Assembly (NCBI GenBank): GCA_043764095.1
Contig: JAYUKX010000081.1
Span: 62,001-126,000 of the forward strand
Direction of reading: 5' to 3'
Origin: M3007 sp043764095
Lineage (GTDB): Bacteria > Bacteroidota > Bacteroidia > Chitinophagales > Saprospiraceae
Length of the DNA: 64,000 bases
Shown: piece after piece, positions 1-9,678 of the stretch
Layout of the letters: each line of letters starts with the position of its first letter
How positions within the stretch are numbered: the stretch's first letter is position 1
The notes under the pieces: model-generated
The model's database searches: none
What the model was told of the DNA's origin: nothing
Seen by the model: only the letters and a program-made list of their open reading frames with translations
Program-made: the position numbers and the translations under genes

Positions 1-335
1 GCACATTTATACACGGGATTCCAGAAATATCTGAATCTACCGGTAGACCTTTTAATAGCCCAGCCACTTTTAGTACTTTAATGGCTCGACCCGACCCAGA
101 ACCGATCATAGTAGATACCAATCATCCAGGAGCCTTGGCTTATAAACTGATGCCTTCTTGCCCGCCTTATTGGAAACCAGGAAGGCAAATTGTTGATTCA
201 ATACTTTTTTTGGGGGAAAACGCACGCGAGGCTGAAGAAAAGGCCCTTGCTGAGTCTTTAAAAGGGGCGAAATCATGTTTGCCTGTTTTGGTTACCATGG
301 CGATAGTTATTGCTACTATATTATATGCATTTTAG
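1..335 (+). CDS. C-terminal fragment of an unidentified protein (cut by left edge)
   Basis: The reading frame is open from the first full codon at position 3 to a TAG stop at 333-335, so the gene begins outside the window. The Met at 81 is an internal candidate but the frame continues upstream without a stop. The visible part has a Pro/Cys-containing stretch (SCPPYWKPG), an acidic/Ala-rich helix, and ends in one hydrophobic segment of about 18 residues running to the C-terminus, which looks like a tail anchor. I recognise no family. It lies 34 bp upstream of the histidine kinase on the same strand, so co-transcription is possible. Confidence 0.6.
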   Translation, partial: TFIHGIPEISESTGRPFNSPATFSTLMARPDPEPIIVDTNHPGALAYKLMPSCPPYWKPGRQIVDSILFLGENAREAEEKALAESLKGAKSCLPVLVTMAIVIATILYAF

Positions 336-369
336 GACAAATAATAAAATCTGCGATTGTAGGATTTTG

Positions 370-3300
370 ATGCATAAAGCACTCAATACTTTGTTTGCTC
401 TAGTATTTTTTAGTGTCCCTCAATATGGGCAGCCATTATTAGTACACAAGTATTTGGGTACTAATAATGGCCTTTCACAGACTATTAATGCTTATGTATA
501 TCAAAGCCGAAAAGGTATGATATGGATTAGCTCTATTGATGGCTTAAATCGGTTCGATGGACAAGAAATTAAAGTTTTTAAACCTATTGCTGGTGATCCT
601 ACCTCTATCGCTGGTACCATTATACAAAGCCCCTTTTTTGAAGATTTATCGGGGAATATTTGGTTCTCAACCGAAAAAGGAGTGTCCACTTATTTGGACA
701 GTAAAGGCTTGTTTAACAATTACAATATTTCACCCGAAATAAATGGAAACAATGTGTGTTACGCTTTTTTCTTGGAACGCAATAGATACTTATGGGTTTC
801 AAATAATTACAATATATACAAGTTTGATATTCAATCACCAACTATTCCTCCTGAATTAGTCATTAGAAACCTCCCTGCAGTGCGATTTACAGTTGACACT
901 AACTCAACTGGCCATATCCGTAAAATTTATGCTGCTCCTTGGGATTTAGGAAAGGGCTTTGATGTCATCAATTTTGATGCCACTCATCAAAGCAATTCAA
1001 GATCGCATTTTGATATTAATAATCATGTTTACTTGGAAGGTGTAAAGGTCACACAAATTCTGAACGAATCAGATTCTTGTGTGTGGTTATTGGCAAATGG
1101 AAACTTGATAAAGTTCAATACATTAGCCCCAAATAAGTATAAAATATTTCATCTACCTAAGTATATATCTGCCAAAATTAATTGTATTAAATCATTGAAT
1201 ACTAAACATATATTAGTTGGCACAACGAGTGGACAAATTTTATATTTTAATAAGAAAAATGAGGAATTTGATGCGGAGCAATCAGTCCAACTTGAATCCT
1301 TAAAATCTTCAAATAATTATATTGACAATCTGTACATAGATTTAAAAAACAACTTATGGTATTCTATTAGAGGCAGCGGCGTCCACTATACCTCCCTTAA
1401 AGAAAATGCTTTTAAAAGAATAAATGTTTCCGAACCCATCAAGCATATTTTTGAAAAGGAGAAAGGGCACTTTTATTTGCTTAGCGATAAAAGCATCTAT
1501 GTCAATAAAGATTATGCAAAAACAGTAGAAAAAAATATTTCGGCCCCATTCTCAAAATTAATCAGAGGTGAGGATAACACACTATGGCGATTTTCAACAG
1601 AAGGCTTGTCAAAATTCAATAGTATTACTGCGGAGTGGGAGTTCAAGACATGTCCAGAAGAAAGCATGTCATTTATGGATGTAGTCCTTTTGGGGAAAAA
1701 CAATCTCTTGGTCGGTACTTTAAGTGGACTCTTAAAAATTAACTTATCCAATTTCAGTTCAACTTTGATTAATAAAGACCTAGTATATTCCCTTTGCGTG
1801 GACAAAAAAGGTTATATTTGGCAAGGTGGTGACAATCAAATTATGGTATGGGAATTAGGTGTAAATGAAAAATTAACTTTGGTTAAAAAGATCGATAATA
1901 CCTATGAGGACAATTGTTTTTTTGAGGATAGGAATTTAGATATAATGTGGGTTGCTTCATCGCAGGGATTACTTTCCATTAATTCAGAAACATTTGATTG
2001 CTATTCAATTACTGAACGAGACGGAATGCCCAATCATTATATTTATGCTGTATTACGAGACGGTAGACAAAATTTATGGTTTAGTACTAATAGGGGTATT
2101 ATTTGCTTTAATCCTGATATAAAACCCTATCAATTCAGAAGTTTTACCACTTTTGACGGACTAAGTAGCAACGAATTTAACATTGCATCCGCACTTCAAG
2201 ACAGCCGCGGCTACCTCTGGTTCGGCAGCACAAAAGGCGTAGATGTCTTCCATCCCGATTCAATCCAAGACCTCGGTCATGCCCCACAACTCGCCATTGT
2301 AGGACTTAAAATACACGACCAAGAATGGCGTGGCGACACAGCGATAGAAGTCGTGCATCGCATCCAATTACCCTATAACCAAAATACCCTTCGACTCGAA
2401 TTGGCGGCAATGGAATACCTAGATCCAGAGCGCAATAAATTTAAAGTATTGCTCCAGTTGGATAACGAACAAACAACTTGGACCGATCTCGGTACCCAAA
2501 ATTTTGTCACATACGCCAATCTCAAGCCCGGCAAATACACTTTTAAGTTCATCGCCTGTAATGCAGAAGGTATTTGGAATGATGAAAAGGAGGCACGGGT
2601 ACTCTACATTGATATTGCGCCGCATTGGAGCGATACTTGGTGGTTTCGTACGCTATTGGCTGCATTAATCCTCGGTTTTGTAGCAGTAGCCACTGCATTG
2701 TACTACCGGTACCAACTGCGTGCACAACAACTCCAGAACGAAAAAATACAACGCGAAGCCGAACGCCAGCGCATGGAATTGGAGAAAATTGTGGCATTAG
2801 CCGATGGCCAACGCAAAGTGGCCGAGTCCGAAATGAAACTGCTGCGCTCCCAACTTAATCCGCATTTTTTGTTCAATGCAATGAATTCGATCAACCGATA
2901 TATACTCTCGAATGAAAAAGAAAAAGCCAGCGAGTACCTTGGTCAATTTGCTCAACTAACCCGTAGTATATTAGACAATAGCCGAAACCGTACCATCGCA
3001 TTGGCCGATGAATTAAAAATGTTGCACCATTACCTTTCGTTGGAAAACCATCGGTTTAGGCAACAAATTAACTGGACATTTACGATCAGTCCCGACTTAG
3101 ATGAAGAGGACGTGCAGGTACCTTCCATGTTGTTGCAACCATTTGCCGAAAATGCAATACTACATGGCTTAGCACCAAAAGGCGGCGGCCATATCGCCGT
3201 AGAAATCAGTGAACAGGAAAACAGGTTGCAGTGCATTATCCGCGACGACGGTGTGGGACGGCAGATCAGCACATCGCTTCCTACAAATGAAAAACCCAAA

Positions 3301-3462
3301 CACGCTTCTGTTGGTATGCGCCTTATTGCTGAGCAATTAGACGCGTTTGCGGGGCTAGAAGGCCAAAGTGCTTCTATTGCTATCAACGACCTAAAAGATG
3401 CCGAAGGCAAACCTACCGGAACAGAAGTCATTATTATTTTACCGTTGATCTATAACGTATAG
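370..3462 (+). CDS. Sensor histidine kinase with periplasmic Reg_prop propeller and Y_Y_Y domain (LytS/His_kinase class)
   Basis: About 1030 aa. The ATG at 370 is chosen because it gives a signal peptide (MHKALNTLFALVFFSVPQYG); an upstream in-frame start at 310 would put a charged tail in front of it. Residues of about 30-690 form a two-component-regulator propeller with repeated W-I/F-S and G-L-N-R-F motifs (LSQTINAYVYQSRKGMIWIS, GLSSNEFN). A Y_Y_Y domain follows near 695-755, one membrane helix near 761-781, a coiled coil, then a His_kinase (PF06580-type) domain with LNPHFLFN (phosphoacceptor His near 832) and an ATPase domain with PFAENAILHG (Asn near 928) and DDGVG. Kinases of this class normally signal to LytTR response regulators. 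None is encoded immediately downstream. It lacks the fused AraC/receiver part of hybrid (HTCS) systems. Confidence 0.9.
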   Translation: MHKALNTLFALVFFSVPQYGQPLLVHKYLGTNNGLSQTINAYVYQSRKGMIWISSIDGLNRFDGQEIKVFKPIAGDPTSIAGTIIQSPFFEDLSGNIWFSTEKGVSTYLDSKGLFNNYNISPEINGNNVCYAFFLERNRYLWVSNNYNIYKFDIQSPTIPPELVIRNLPAVRFTVDTNSTGHIRKIYAAPWDLGKGFDVINFDATHQSNSRSHFDINNHVYLEGVKVTQILNESDSCVWLLANGNLIKFNTLAPNKYKIFHLPKYISAKINCIKSLNTKHILVGTTSGQILYFNKKNEEFDAEQSVQLESLKSSNNYIDNLYIDLKNNLWYSIRGSGVHYTSLKENAFKRINVSEPIKHIFEKEKGHFYLLSDKSIYVNKDYAKTVEKNISAPFSKLIRGEDNTLWRFSTEGLSKFNSITAEWEFKTCPEESMSFMDVVLLGKNNLLVGTLSGLLKINLSNFSSTLINKDLVYSLCVDKKGYIWQGGDNQIMVWELGVNEKLTLVKKIDNTYEDNCFFEDRNLDIMWVASSQGLLSINSETFDCYSITERDGMPNHYIYAVLRDGRQNLWFSTNRGIICFNPDIKPYQFRSFTTFDGLSSNEFNIASALQDSRGYLWFGSTKGVDVFHPDSIQDLGHAPQLAIVGLKIHDQEWRGDTAIEVVHRIQLPYNQNTLRLELAAMEYLDPERNKFKVLLQLDNEQTTWTDLGTQNFVTYANLKPGKYTFKFIACNAEGIWNDEKEARVLYIDIAPHWSDTWWFRTLLAALILGFVAVATALYYRYQLRAQQLQNEKIQREAERQRMELEKIVALADGQRKVAESEMKLLRSQLNPHFLFNAMNSINRYILSNEKEKASEYLGQFAQLTRSILDNSRNRTIALADELKMLHHYLSLENHRFRQQINWTFTISPDLDEEDVQVPSMLLQPFAENAILHGLAPKGGGHIAVEISEQENRLQCIIRDDGVGRQISTSLPTNEKPKHASVGMRLIAEQLDAFAGLEGQSASIAINDLKDAEGKPTGTEVIIILPLIYNV

Positions 3463-3618
3463 GCAGTCAACAGTAACTTGTTCATGCAACGAAGGATTTC
3501 GTTCAGTCAAACCTTGTTTTTGCTCATTTGGACGCTTTAAACGCGTGTTTTCCAGCAATATTTGTGGTATAATAATTCACTTTTACAACAAACTATTATT
3601 TACCACTAATTTTAAAAC

Positions 3619-4353
3619 ATGAAAATCTTATTTAAACTAGCAGTTTTGTTTATTGCAATAGCATCTATGCAATCTTGCAAGAAAGAACCACCAATGTTTG
3701 AAATATCGGCTTCATCCACACATATTGTGGTTGGAGAATCTATTACATTTACATACACTGGTGATAATGACACTCAAATTGAGTGGTTATTACAAGGCAG
3801 CACTACGCCTACAGGAAACACAAGTACCATAACAACTACTTACAATACTTTTGGAACATACAATGTTAGCGCTATTGTAACCAAGAATGGATTAAGTGCC
3901 ACTAAAACGCTTTCCATCCAAGTAGAGTCTGGCACATGGTACTATCAATTCCCCGGAGGGCAAAACAACAATAATTCTACAATTGGTGACTTTTGTTGTA
4001 CCGGACAAACGATTACAATATCAAACTATGCGGGAAAGCCACTTGGGTATGCTTATTTTTTTAATTGGAATGGCGATGCCTACAACCTCCCCGATGGCAC
4101 AAGTATTGCTCCAAATTTTGAGATCGGAATTAGCGGTGCAGATAACCTGGAAGGCACTGGAACACGAACCACATCGAAAGTATTCTTCCCCTATTACGAC
4201 AATGTAATTGGCGCAACCAAAACAGTAAAAATTGGGAAATTAGAATACAAAGTAAAGATATTGGAAATTGCTTATCCAGCAGGCATGTATAACTCTACCC
4301 ATTTCCTGATGGGATCACTTAAAGTAGAAGTGAGCGTGCGGTGGATTCCCTAA
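3619..4353 (+). CDS. Lipoprotein with PKD/Ig-like domain
   Basis: 244 aa. The N-terminus is a lipoprotein signal with Cys20 (ASMQSCKK). Residues of about 30-105 look like a PKD/Ig-like beta-sandwich (VVGESITFTYTGD, then FGTYNVSAIVTKNG and TLSIQV). The C-terminal half has no family I recognise; it is rich in Gly/Asn/Thr and beta-strand patterns. The gene stands alone between the histidine kinase and a small secreted protein, all on the plus strand. It is probably anchored in the outer or inner membrane and faces the periplasm or surface. Function unknown. Confidence 0.75.
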   Translation: MKILFKLAVLFIAIASMQSCKKEPPMFEISASSTHIVVGESITFTYTGDNDTQIEWLLQGSTTPTGNTSTITTTYNTFGTYNVSAIVTKNGLSATKTLSIQVESGTWYYQFPGGQNNNNSTIGDFCCTGQTITISNYAGKPLGYAYFFNWNGDAYNLPDGTSIAPNFEIGISGADNLEGTGTRTTSKVFFPYYDNVIGATKTVKIGKLEYKVKILEIAYPAGMYNSTHFLMGSLKVEVSVRWIP

Positions 4354-4483
4354 GCACCTTTCGGATCTTCTTATAATAACTTCATATTACAAACAAAAAA
4401 AATCCACTGCTGCAATTGTGCGGTACTGGCGCGGTATGCCGAAAAGCGTGATGAGTAGGCGCTACTCTTTTAAACTTAATAAT

Positions 4484-4939
4484 ATGAAAAAATTGTTTTT
4501 TTTATTATGCTGCATGATCTCTATGCAGGCACTCATGGCACAAGGCTTTGAAATCAATGTTAGGATGGTTACAGGCTCGGACGACCTGCGTGGCGGGAAT
4601 AATGTCTATCTCATTCTTAACTTCAACGAAGGGGCTCCGTCAAATGAAGTGTGTTTAGGCGGCGGTTTTGGTCAAAATTCAGAAGTGACGAAGATTGTAA
4701 AAGTGAGTGGGTCGGGTAACGTGAATGATATTAAAAGCTTCACGTTGCGGCATGATGGTAGCCCACGCCCAGATCATCCATTTGATACTTACGATAACTG
4801 GGATTTGCAAGCTATTATTTTGACGATGGAAGTTGAGGATAAGACAATTTACAGTTCGTATGATGATCGCCGTCGAAATGAATTCGTTAGGCGTTTTACG
4901 GGCGATTTGCGCAGTATCACATTGCTTCGGCAGCCTTAG
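4484..4939 (+). CDS. Small secreted protein of unknown function
   Basis: 151 aa from the ATG at 4484, chosen because it starts a clear Sec signal peptide (MKKLFFLLCCMISMQALMAQ); an upstream in-frame Met at 4418 would add 22 basic residues. The mature part is short, beta-rich and polar, without recognisable motifs. A strong intrinsic terminator at 4975-5010 closes the transcript. Function cannot be assigned. Confidence 0.7.
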   Translation: MKKLFFLLCCMISMQALMAQGFEINVRMVTGSDDLRGGNNVYLILNFNEGAPSNEVCLGGGFGQNSEVTKIVKVSGSGNVNDIKSFTLRHDGSPRPDHPFDTYDNWDLQAIILTMEVEDKTIYSSYDDRRRNEFVRRFTGDLRSITLLRQP

Positions 4940-4974
4940 GCCTTTAAGCCCATACATCACCAAATCAACCCGCT

Positions 4975-5010
4975 GTGAGGTAGCACGCTTTCGTCGCTAC
5001 CTCACTTTTT
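4975..5010 (+). terminator. Intrinsic terminator
   Basis: A perfect 10-bp stem (GTGAGGTAGC at 4975-4984 with GCTACCTCAC at 4996-5005) and an 11-nt loop are followed directly by five T. It sits 36 bp after the stop codon of the small secreted protein. Confidence 0.8.
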
Positions 5011-5199
5011 CGTTTCAACAACTCTTGTGCTTTGGGGAATAGACTTAATGCCAATACCTGTTATTTTGAATAGTAAATCACCTTCAACTAACCTATTTTT
5101 ATTTTTTCCCAAAACAAGAAAACCATTTTTTCGATCCGCTCGTATATGAAGAAGAACGGCATAAGCACACGTTCTTTCACACTAATAAATATTTTCATT

Positions 5200-6507
5200 A
5201 TGACATTAAAACATAAAAATTCGCTTTATCTCGTACTGGTATTGTTTTGTACCGTATTCGCTGGTTTTATCTTTTTTAACGGAAAATCGAAACCCGCCGC
5301 TTTACCTCAACTCAAAGAACGCAAAGGCGAATTGGCCAATGCACCCGAATGGGAACTTACCCAACAAAATGTCCAGAAACTAATGGGCGAACTAGAAAAG
5401 AAACCAAATGATGCCAAAAACTTACTGCGCCTAGCCGCCGAATACATGCAAGAAGGTAGGGCTACTGGCGATTTTACTTACTACAACAAATCCGCGCTGG
5501 ATCTCATCCAAACCGCTTTAAAGATTGACCCCAAAAACTTTGATGCACTATGTTACAAAGCCATGGTTTATCTGTCACAGCACCGTTTTGCAGAAGGCAA
5601 AGCGTTGGCGTTGGAAGGGGCTGCCATAAACCCTTATAATTCATTCATTTATGGACTGTTAGTGGATGCCAATGTCGAATTAGGTGATTACAAAGAAGCG
5701 GTCACGATGTGCGACAAAATGGTGAGTATGCGCCCCGATATTCGCTCTTATTCCCGTATTTCTTATTTGCGCGAATTGCATGGCGATATGCCCGGCGCAC
5801 TGGAAGCCATACAATTGGGTATTAAAGCAGGTTTCCCCGGCATGGAAAGCACCGAGTGGGCGCGTATGGTATATGCGCATTTACTAGAGGATGCCGGAAA
5901 ATTAGACGAAGCCGATGCTCAATATAATATCGCTCTGAGCGAGCGCAAAGGTTACCCATTTGCCTATGCTGGACTTGGACGCGTTGCTGCCTACCGAAAA
6001 GACTACCCTAAAGCCATTGAATATTATGAAAGAGCACGAAAAACGATGGCGGATGCTTCTTTTTTTGAAGAATTGATCGACCTCTACAAACTTAATAACG
6101 AACCTGAAAAAGCCGCAACTTGCGAAAAGGCACTTTTAAACGGACTCTTGGCTGATAATATCAATGCAGAGAAAGACAAGGATTCTGGTCATTACTCCGA
6201 TCGCGAACTGGCTACCTTATACGTTAAAATGGGACAGATGGACAATGCGTTGATCCATGCTAAAAAAGAGTACGATCGTCGTCCATTGAATATTGATGCT
6301 TGCCAAACACTGGCTTGGGTCTATTACAAACTAGGACAATTTAGTCTTGCGGCCCCTTTGATCGATACAGCCATGAAAACAAATTATCAAAATCCAGAGT
6401 TTTTGTATAAATCAGGTCTTATTTTATCTGCAAGCGGCCGGAAAGCAGAAGGTGATATATTGGTAGGAAAGGCTTGGGCAATGAAACCTTATATGATGGC
6501 GGAATAA
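5200..6507 (+). CDS. Membrane-anchored TPR protein
   Basis: 435 aa from the ATG at 5200. An in-frame Met at 5146 would add 18 residues and cannot be excluded. One membrane helix near residues 9-27 (YLVLVLFCTVFAGFIFF) is followed by repeated 34-residue helix pairs typical of tetratricopeptide repeats (for example FDALCYKAMVYLSQHRFAEG, YPFAYAGLGRVAAYRKDYPK and IDACQTLAWVYYKLGQ). TPRs mediate protein-protein contacts, so this is probably a scaffold facing the periplasm. It precedes a HupE-like membrane protein on the same strand, separated by a hairpin. Confidence 0.8.
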   Translation: MTLKHKNSLYLVLVLFCTVFAGFIFFNGKSKPAALPQLKERKGELANAPEWELTQQNVQKLMGELEKKPNDAKNLLRLAAEYMQEGRATGDFTYYNKSALDLIQTALKIDPKNFDALCYKAMVYLSQHRFAEGKALALEGAAINPYNSFIYGLLVDANVELGDYKEAVTMCDKMVSMRPDIRSYSRISYLRELHGDMPGALEAIQLGIKAGFPGMESTEWARMVYAHLLEDAGKLDEADAQYNIALSERKGYPFAYAGLGRVAAYRKDYPKAIEYYERARKTMADASFFEELIDLYKLNNEPEKAATCEKALLNGLLADNINAEKDKDSGHYSDRELATLYVKMGQMDNALIHAKKEYDRRPLNIDACQTLAWVYYKLGQFSLAAPLIDTAMKTNYQNPEFLYKSGLILSASGRKAEGDILVGKAWAMKPYMMAE

Positions 6508-6521
6508 TAAATATATTACAT

Positions 6522-6553
6522 AGTATCGGCTTGACTTGACTCAAGCCGATACT
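6522..6553. terminator. 13-bp hairpin after the TPR gene (no T-tract)
   Basis: AGTATCGGCTTGA (6522-6534) pairs perfectly with TCAAGCCGATACT (6541-6553) around a 6-nt loop, 14 bp after the TPR stop codon and 26 bp before the next start. No T-run follows, so it is either a weak terminator or a processing/stability element. Confidence 0.55.
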
Positions 6554-6579
6554 TGAAGAACGATAAAACAATAAATAAA

Positions 6580-7224
6580 ATGTACAAATATAGTTTTCTT
6601 TTGCTCGCATTATTGCTACCCCTTGGAAGCCAAGCACATACCATCAATTACGAATTGGCCGATATATCCACTTCTAATATCGCTTGGGTATATCTCAAAC
6701 TGGGCTACACGCACATTTTGCCGCTGGGTTTTGATCATGTACTGTTTGTCTTTAGTTTATTTCTATTGAGTCGGCGTTTAACCACCGTGCTTTGGCAGGC
6801 TACGGCGTTTACGGTTGCGCATTCCATTACGCTTGGTTTGGCCATGAATGGGTATATCAAGCCTATTCCTTCTATTATTGAGCCCATTATCGCGTTGTCT
6901 ATTTTTTACGTCGCTTTAGAAAACATACTTGTGCAGGACATCAAACCCAGTCGAATAGCGATTGTATTTTTATTTGGATTGGTACATGGAATGGGTTTTG
7001 CAAGTGCGCTCACCGAATTGGGTTTGCCACAATCTGATTTTATGACGGCTTTATTGAGTTTTAACGTAGGTGTAGAACTAGGCCAAGTGTCCGTTATCTT
7101 GTTGGCTTGGTTGCTACTGGGGGTTTGGTTTTCTGGAAAAACTTGGTATCAAAGCCGTGTGGTAACACCTGCTTCCCTTATGATTGCTGCATTGGCGCTG
7201 TATTGGACGATTGAGCGGTTGTAA
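6580..7224 (+). CDS. HupE/UreJ_2 family membrane protein
   Basis: 214 aa from the ATG at 6580, which starts a signal-like helix (MYKYSFLLLALLLPLGSQAH); the frame opens at 6553 inside the preceding hairpin. About six hydrophobic helices follow. The family signature is visible as a His/Asp-containing first helix (GYTHILPLGFDHVLFVFSLF), FTVAHSITLGLA, and LVHGMGFASAL. HupE/UreJ relatives are linked to nickel or other metal uptake, but this Bacteroidota branch is not characterised. No urease or hydrogenase gene is nearby, so the substrate is unknown. Confidence 0.8.
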   Translation: MYKYSFLLLALLLPLGSQAHTINYELADISTSNIAWVYLKLGYTHILPLGFDHVLFVFSLFLLSRRLTTVLWQATAFTVAHSITLGLAMNGYIKPIPSIIEPIIALSIFYVALENILVQDIKPSRIAIVFLFGLVHGMGFASALTELGLPQSDFMTALLSFNVGVELGQVSVILLAWLLLGVWFSGKTWYQSRVVTPASLMIAALALYWTIERL

Positions 7225-7233
7225 GCCCCTACC

Positions 7234-8076
7234 CTACTTTTCTTGCAAAATTTTAGCAGCAATACCAATCCCCAATGGTCCTAAAATACGCCATTCCGCT
7301 TGGCTGGTTTTCCTGTAAAAGGCTTTGTCTTTGAACAGTCCTGCTGTGAGGCAAAGTTCGCCCGGGCCCAATTCTCGCACCACTTCAAAACTAACCAAAA
7401 AATCGTCCTGTACTTTTACATTGTAAGGCGACATGTCGATTCGTATGGGTTGTTTGGCTTCTTCCTTTGTAAATTGGACATAAATCGGCGTTTTGAGCAA
7501 GTTCTCATCCGGTTTTTTATTTTTAGAACTGTGGATATTGAGCCTTAAAAATACCGTATCGTGACTGCATTTAGCAATATGCATCGTAATTTCTTCGATC
7601 AATGCTGGTTTTCGTTTTATTTCTATCATTGTACCAAATTCGTGTCCCAAAGTAGAATCCGACATGCCAGCGATCATCTTATCACTCTCAATATTATTGC
7701 CAACAATCCTTTCTTTCCTTTCTTTTTTGGGTTCAATGACCACTTCGGGCAATCCATAACTTTTACTGGCCAATTCTATGGTACAACTCGAGGCACACCG
7801 CGCACGGGCAACACCCAAGCGATAATCCAGCCGTTCGTAACCAATCATTGAAAAACGCAAAGTGTCGTTATCGGCCATACCTGAAATGTTCAGTCGGAAA
7901 TGGCCTTGTTCATCTGAAACCGTTCCCCTGCTTTTGCCAAAAATACCGATATTGGTATAAGCAATAGGTTTTCCCGTGCCGCTTTCGATCACTTTTCCTT
8001 CGAGTTGTTGTGCCGTTAATGCAGCAAAAGGCGACGCCATTAAAAGGCATATTAGTAACCAATTTTGTTTGATCAT
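7234..8076 (-). CDS. Secreted protein with carboxypeptidase-regulatory-like (CarboxypepD_reg) domain
   Basis: 280 aa. A signal peptide (cleavage after FAALTAQ) is followed by a CarboxypepD_reg-like beta-sandwich at about residues 25-105 (LEGKVIESGTGKPIAYTNIG, then GTVSDEQGHFRLNI and the typical FSMIGYE). The remaining 170 residues are not recognised. The domain usually occurs at the front of TonB-dependent receptors in this phylum, but no plug or barrel follows here, so this is a stand-alone version. It is convergent with the HupE-like gene, with only 9 bp between the stop codons. Confidence 0.75.
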   Translation of the reverse strand: MIKQNWLLICLLMASPFAALTAQQLEGKVIESGTGKPIAYTNIGIFGKSRGTVSDEQGHFRLNISGMADNDTLRFSMIGYERLDYRLGVARARCASSCTIELASKSYGLPEVVIEPKKERKERIVGNNIESDKMIAGMSDSTLGHEFGTMIEIKRKPALIEEITMHIAKCSHDTVFLRLNIHSSKNKKPDENLLKTPIYVQFTKEEAKQPIRIDMSPYNVKVQDDFLVSFEVVRELGPGELCLTAGLFKDKAFYRKTSQAEWRILGPLGIGIAAKILQEK

Positions 8077-8169
8077 AGTATTTGTTTAAGTAGTTGTGTA
8101 GTGTTAACGGCTTTCGCCTTGCCGACGTTGACGTGTTGAGGGTGGAAAATGTTACAGTAGTTCAACGTA

Positions 8170-8177
8170 CAAAAGTA
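8170..8177 (-). promoter_or_regulatory. Bacteroidota -7 box (TACTTTTG) for the CarboxypepD_reg gene
   Basis: On the minus strand the sequence reads TACTTTTG, matching TAnnTTTG. No TTG lies at the usual 17-23 bp upstream, so only the -7 half is supported. It predicts a leader of roughly 90 nt. Confidence 0.4.
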
Positions 8178-8217
8178 TAATTTTTTCAACCAATCCCTTA
8201 GTTCCCGCTTTATTTAT

Positions 8218-8225
8218 TATTTTTG
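8218..8225 (+). promoter_or_regulatory. Bacteroidota -7 box (TATTTTTG) for the DUF4230 gene
   Basis: TATTTTTG matches TAnnTTTG and lies 55 bp before the start at 8280. No clear TTG is present upstream. With the box at 8170-8177 it forms a divergent promoter region. Confidence 0.4.
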
Positions 8226-8279
8226 CGCTTCAAAATTACCACAAAACACCGTATTTCAACGCAATAAATCATATAAATA

Positions 8280-9464
8280 ATGCCCACACATCAACCCGAC
8301 TATAGGCCTCAGGAAGGCGGCGGCTCCATTTTTGGCAAACAAATATTTCTTGTTGGTCTTTTGGCCGCAGCAGGTTTTTTGATTTACAAAACCTTTTTTG
8401 GCGGCGGAACTGGTATTGCCGACTTCTTTTCCAGCGCAGATTCGGTGGATGTTACCTATGTCCCTTCCGATTTTAAACCTAATTTGGATGAAGAATCCAC
8501 GTTGCGCATTCTTTCACAACCCGAAAAATATAGGAAAGAATTTAATGACCTAGTCTATGGTTTTAACGTGTCCTTATTGTACCATATCGCCAATCGGATG
8601 AACATGGACGACAGCCTCAAGCGGCGACTCGAGCCTATGTACCAAATCCATCATGAATATTTGACAGAACTCTATTTTAACGATTTTGTGGCCTTAAAAG
8701 ACACTACTGCCAACCTTTATAGTACTTTTTATAAAGACAATGCGGGTCAGGCCGTGCGCGTATTCAACGAAGTGGCTGGGAAATACACCTGTTTTTATGT
8801 CACCCAAATTGTGGCTTCGCTGCTACATACCACTGGCGGCAGACTGATGGCGGCTGGTAAAGGCGTAGAATCGCCGTGTGCTTTGGCAGTGAACGAAGGA
8901 CTAAAACCCATGATGGAACGGCTACAAAAACGCGCTGAAATTGTTGATTTTAGTGCCTCTCGAGGGTTGTTGCGCGAAAAAGTACAAAAAGGCATTGCCG
9001 AATTGGCCACCTACGAAATCCGCGATCGAAAGGGCTTGGACAAAACCATGCAGTACAAATTTCTAGGTTTTAATATTTCGGAAACCAATATTGAAGTGGA
9101 AGCCATTAGCGTCATAAAGGCCGGTTTTAAATTGGACGATGGCCTCGATGTGACATTTAGCCCTAAAAAAGGAGTCGTTTATATTACGCTCCCCCCTCCT
9201 ACTATCCTCACCCACGAAGTATATCCGCGTATCGACAAATTGGACGTAGGCTATCTTTCGGGTATAAAAGGAGACGATTTGAACCAAAATTTTAACGAAT
9301 TGCGCACCTATTTCCGCGAAGATGCCATTAATAAAGATAAAATACTGGACAAAGCACGTGCACGCGTGGATTCTGTAATGCAACTAATGATGGGACCCGT
9401 TGTAAAGGGCATTAACAGGGGCTATAAACTGGAGGTGCGTTACCGCGACAGAATGGGACAATAG
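8280..9464 (+). CDS. DUF4230 domain-containing membrane-anchored protein
   Basis: 394 aa. One membrane helix near residues 22-40 (IFLVGLLAAAGFLIYKTFF) leaves the rest extracytoplasmic. The C-terminal part resembles DUF4230 at about residues 260-370: VEAISVIKAGFKLDDGL, a beta hairpin ending in YITLPPPTIL, and a final amphipathic helix (DKARARVDSVMQLMM). The central region (about 60-250) is not recognised. Function of the family is unknown. Confidence 0.7.
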   Translation: MPTHQPDYRPQEGGGSIFGKQIFLVGLLAAAGFLIYKTFFGGGTGIADFFSSADSVDVTYVPSDFKPNLDEESTLRILSQPEKYRKEFNDLVYGFNVSLLYHIANRMNMDDSLKRRLEPMYQIHHEYLTELYFNDFVALKDTTANLYSTFYKDNAGQAVRVFNEVAGKYTCFYVTQIVASLLHTTGGRLMAAGKGVESPCALAVNEGLKPMMERLQKRAEIVDFSASRGLLREKVQKGIAELATYEIRDRKGLDKTMQYKFLGFNISETNIEVEAISVIKAGFKLDDGLDVTFSPKKGVVYITLPPPTILTHEVYPRIDKLDVGYLSGIKGDDLNQNFNELRTYFREDAINKDKILDKARARVDSVMQLMMGPVVKGINRGYKLEVRYRDRMGQ

Positions 9465-9534
9465 GGGGTAAAGATAGATTTTGCTTATGTATGCAGATCA
9501 TGGACTGAATCAAAACATTGATTTTCAGGCTGTT

Positions 9535-9567
9535 ACGTTTACGAAACCTTAAAGATTTCGTAAACGT
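9535..9567. terminator. 12-bp hairpin between convergent genes
   Basis: ACGTTTACGAAA (9535-9546) pairs perfectly with TTTCGTAAACGT (9556-9567) around a 9-nt loop, 70 bp after the DUF4230 stop and 111 bp beyond the stop of the convergent DUF1028 gene. No T-tract. A smaller TTGCTG/CAGCAA hairpin follows at about 9581-9597. Confidence 0.45.
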
Positions 9568-9678
9568 TCATTCGCATTATTGCTGAGTAGCAGCAAGTTT
9601 AACCTTATAAATAGTCCAAATCCGTGTCCTTGACCGTCCATCGGTATTGGGTCAGTACTTGCATCTTTGTATCGTTAA

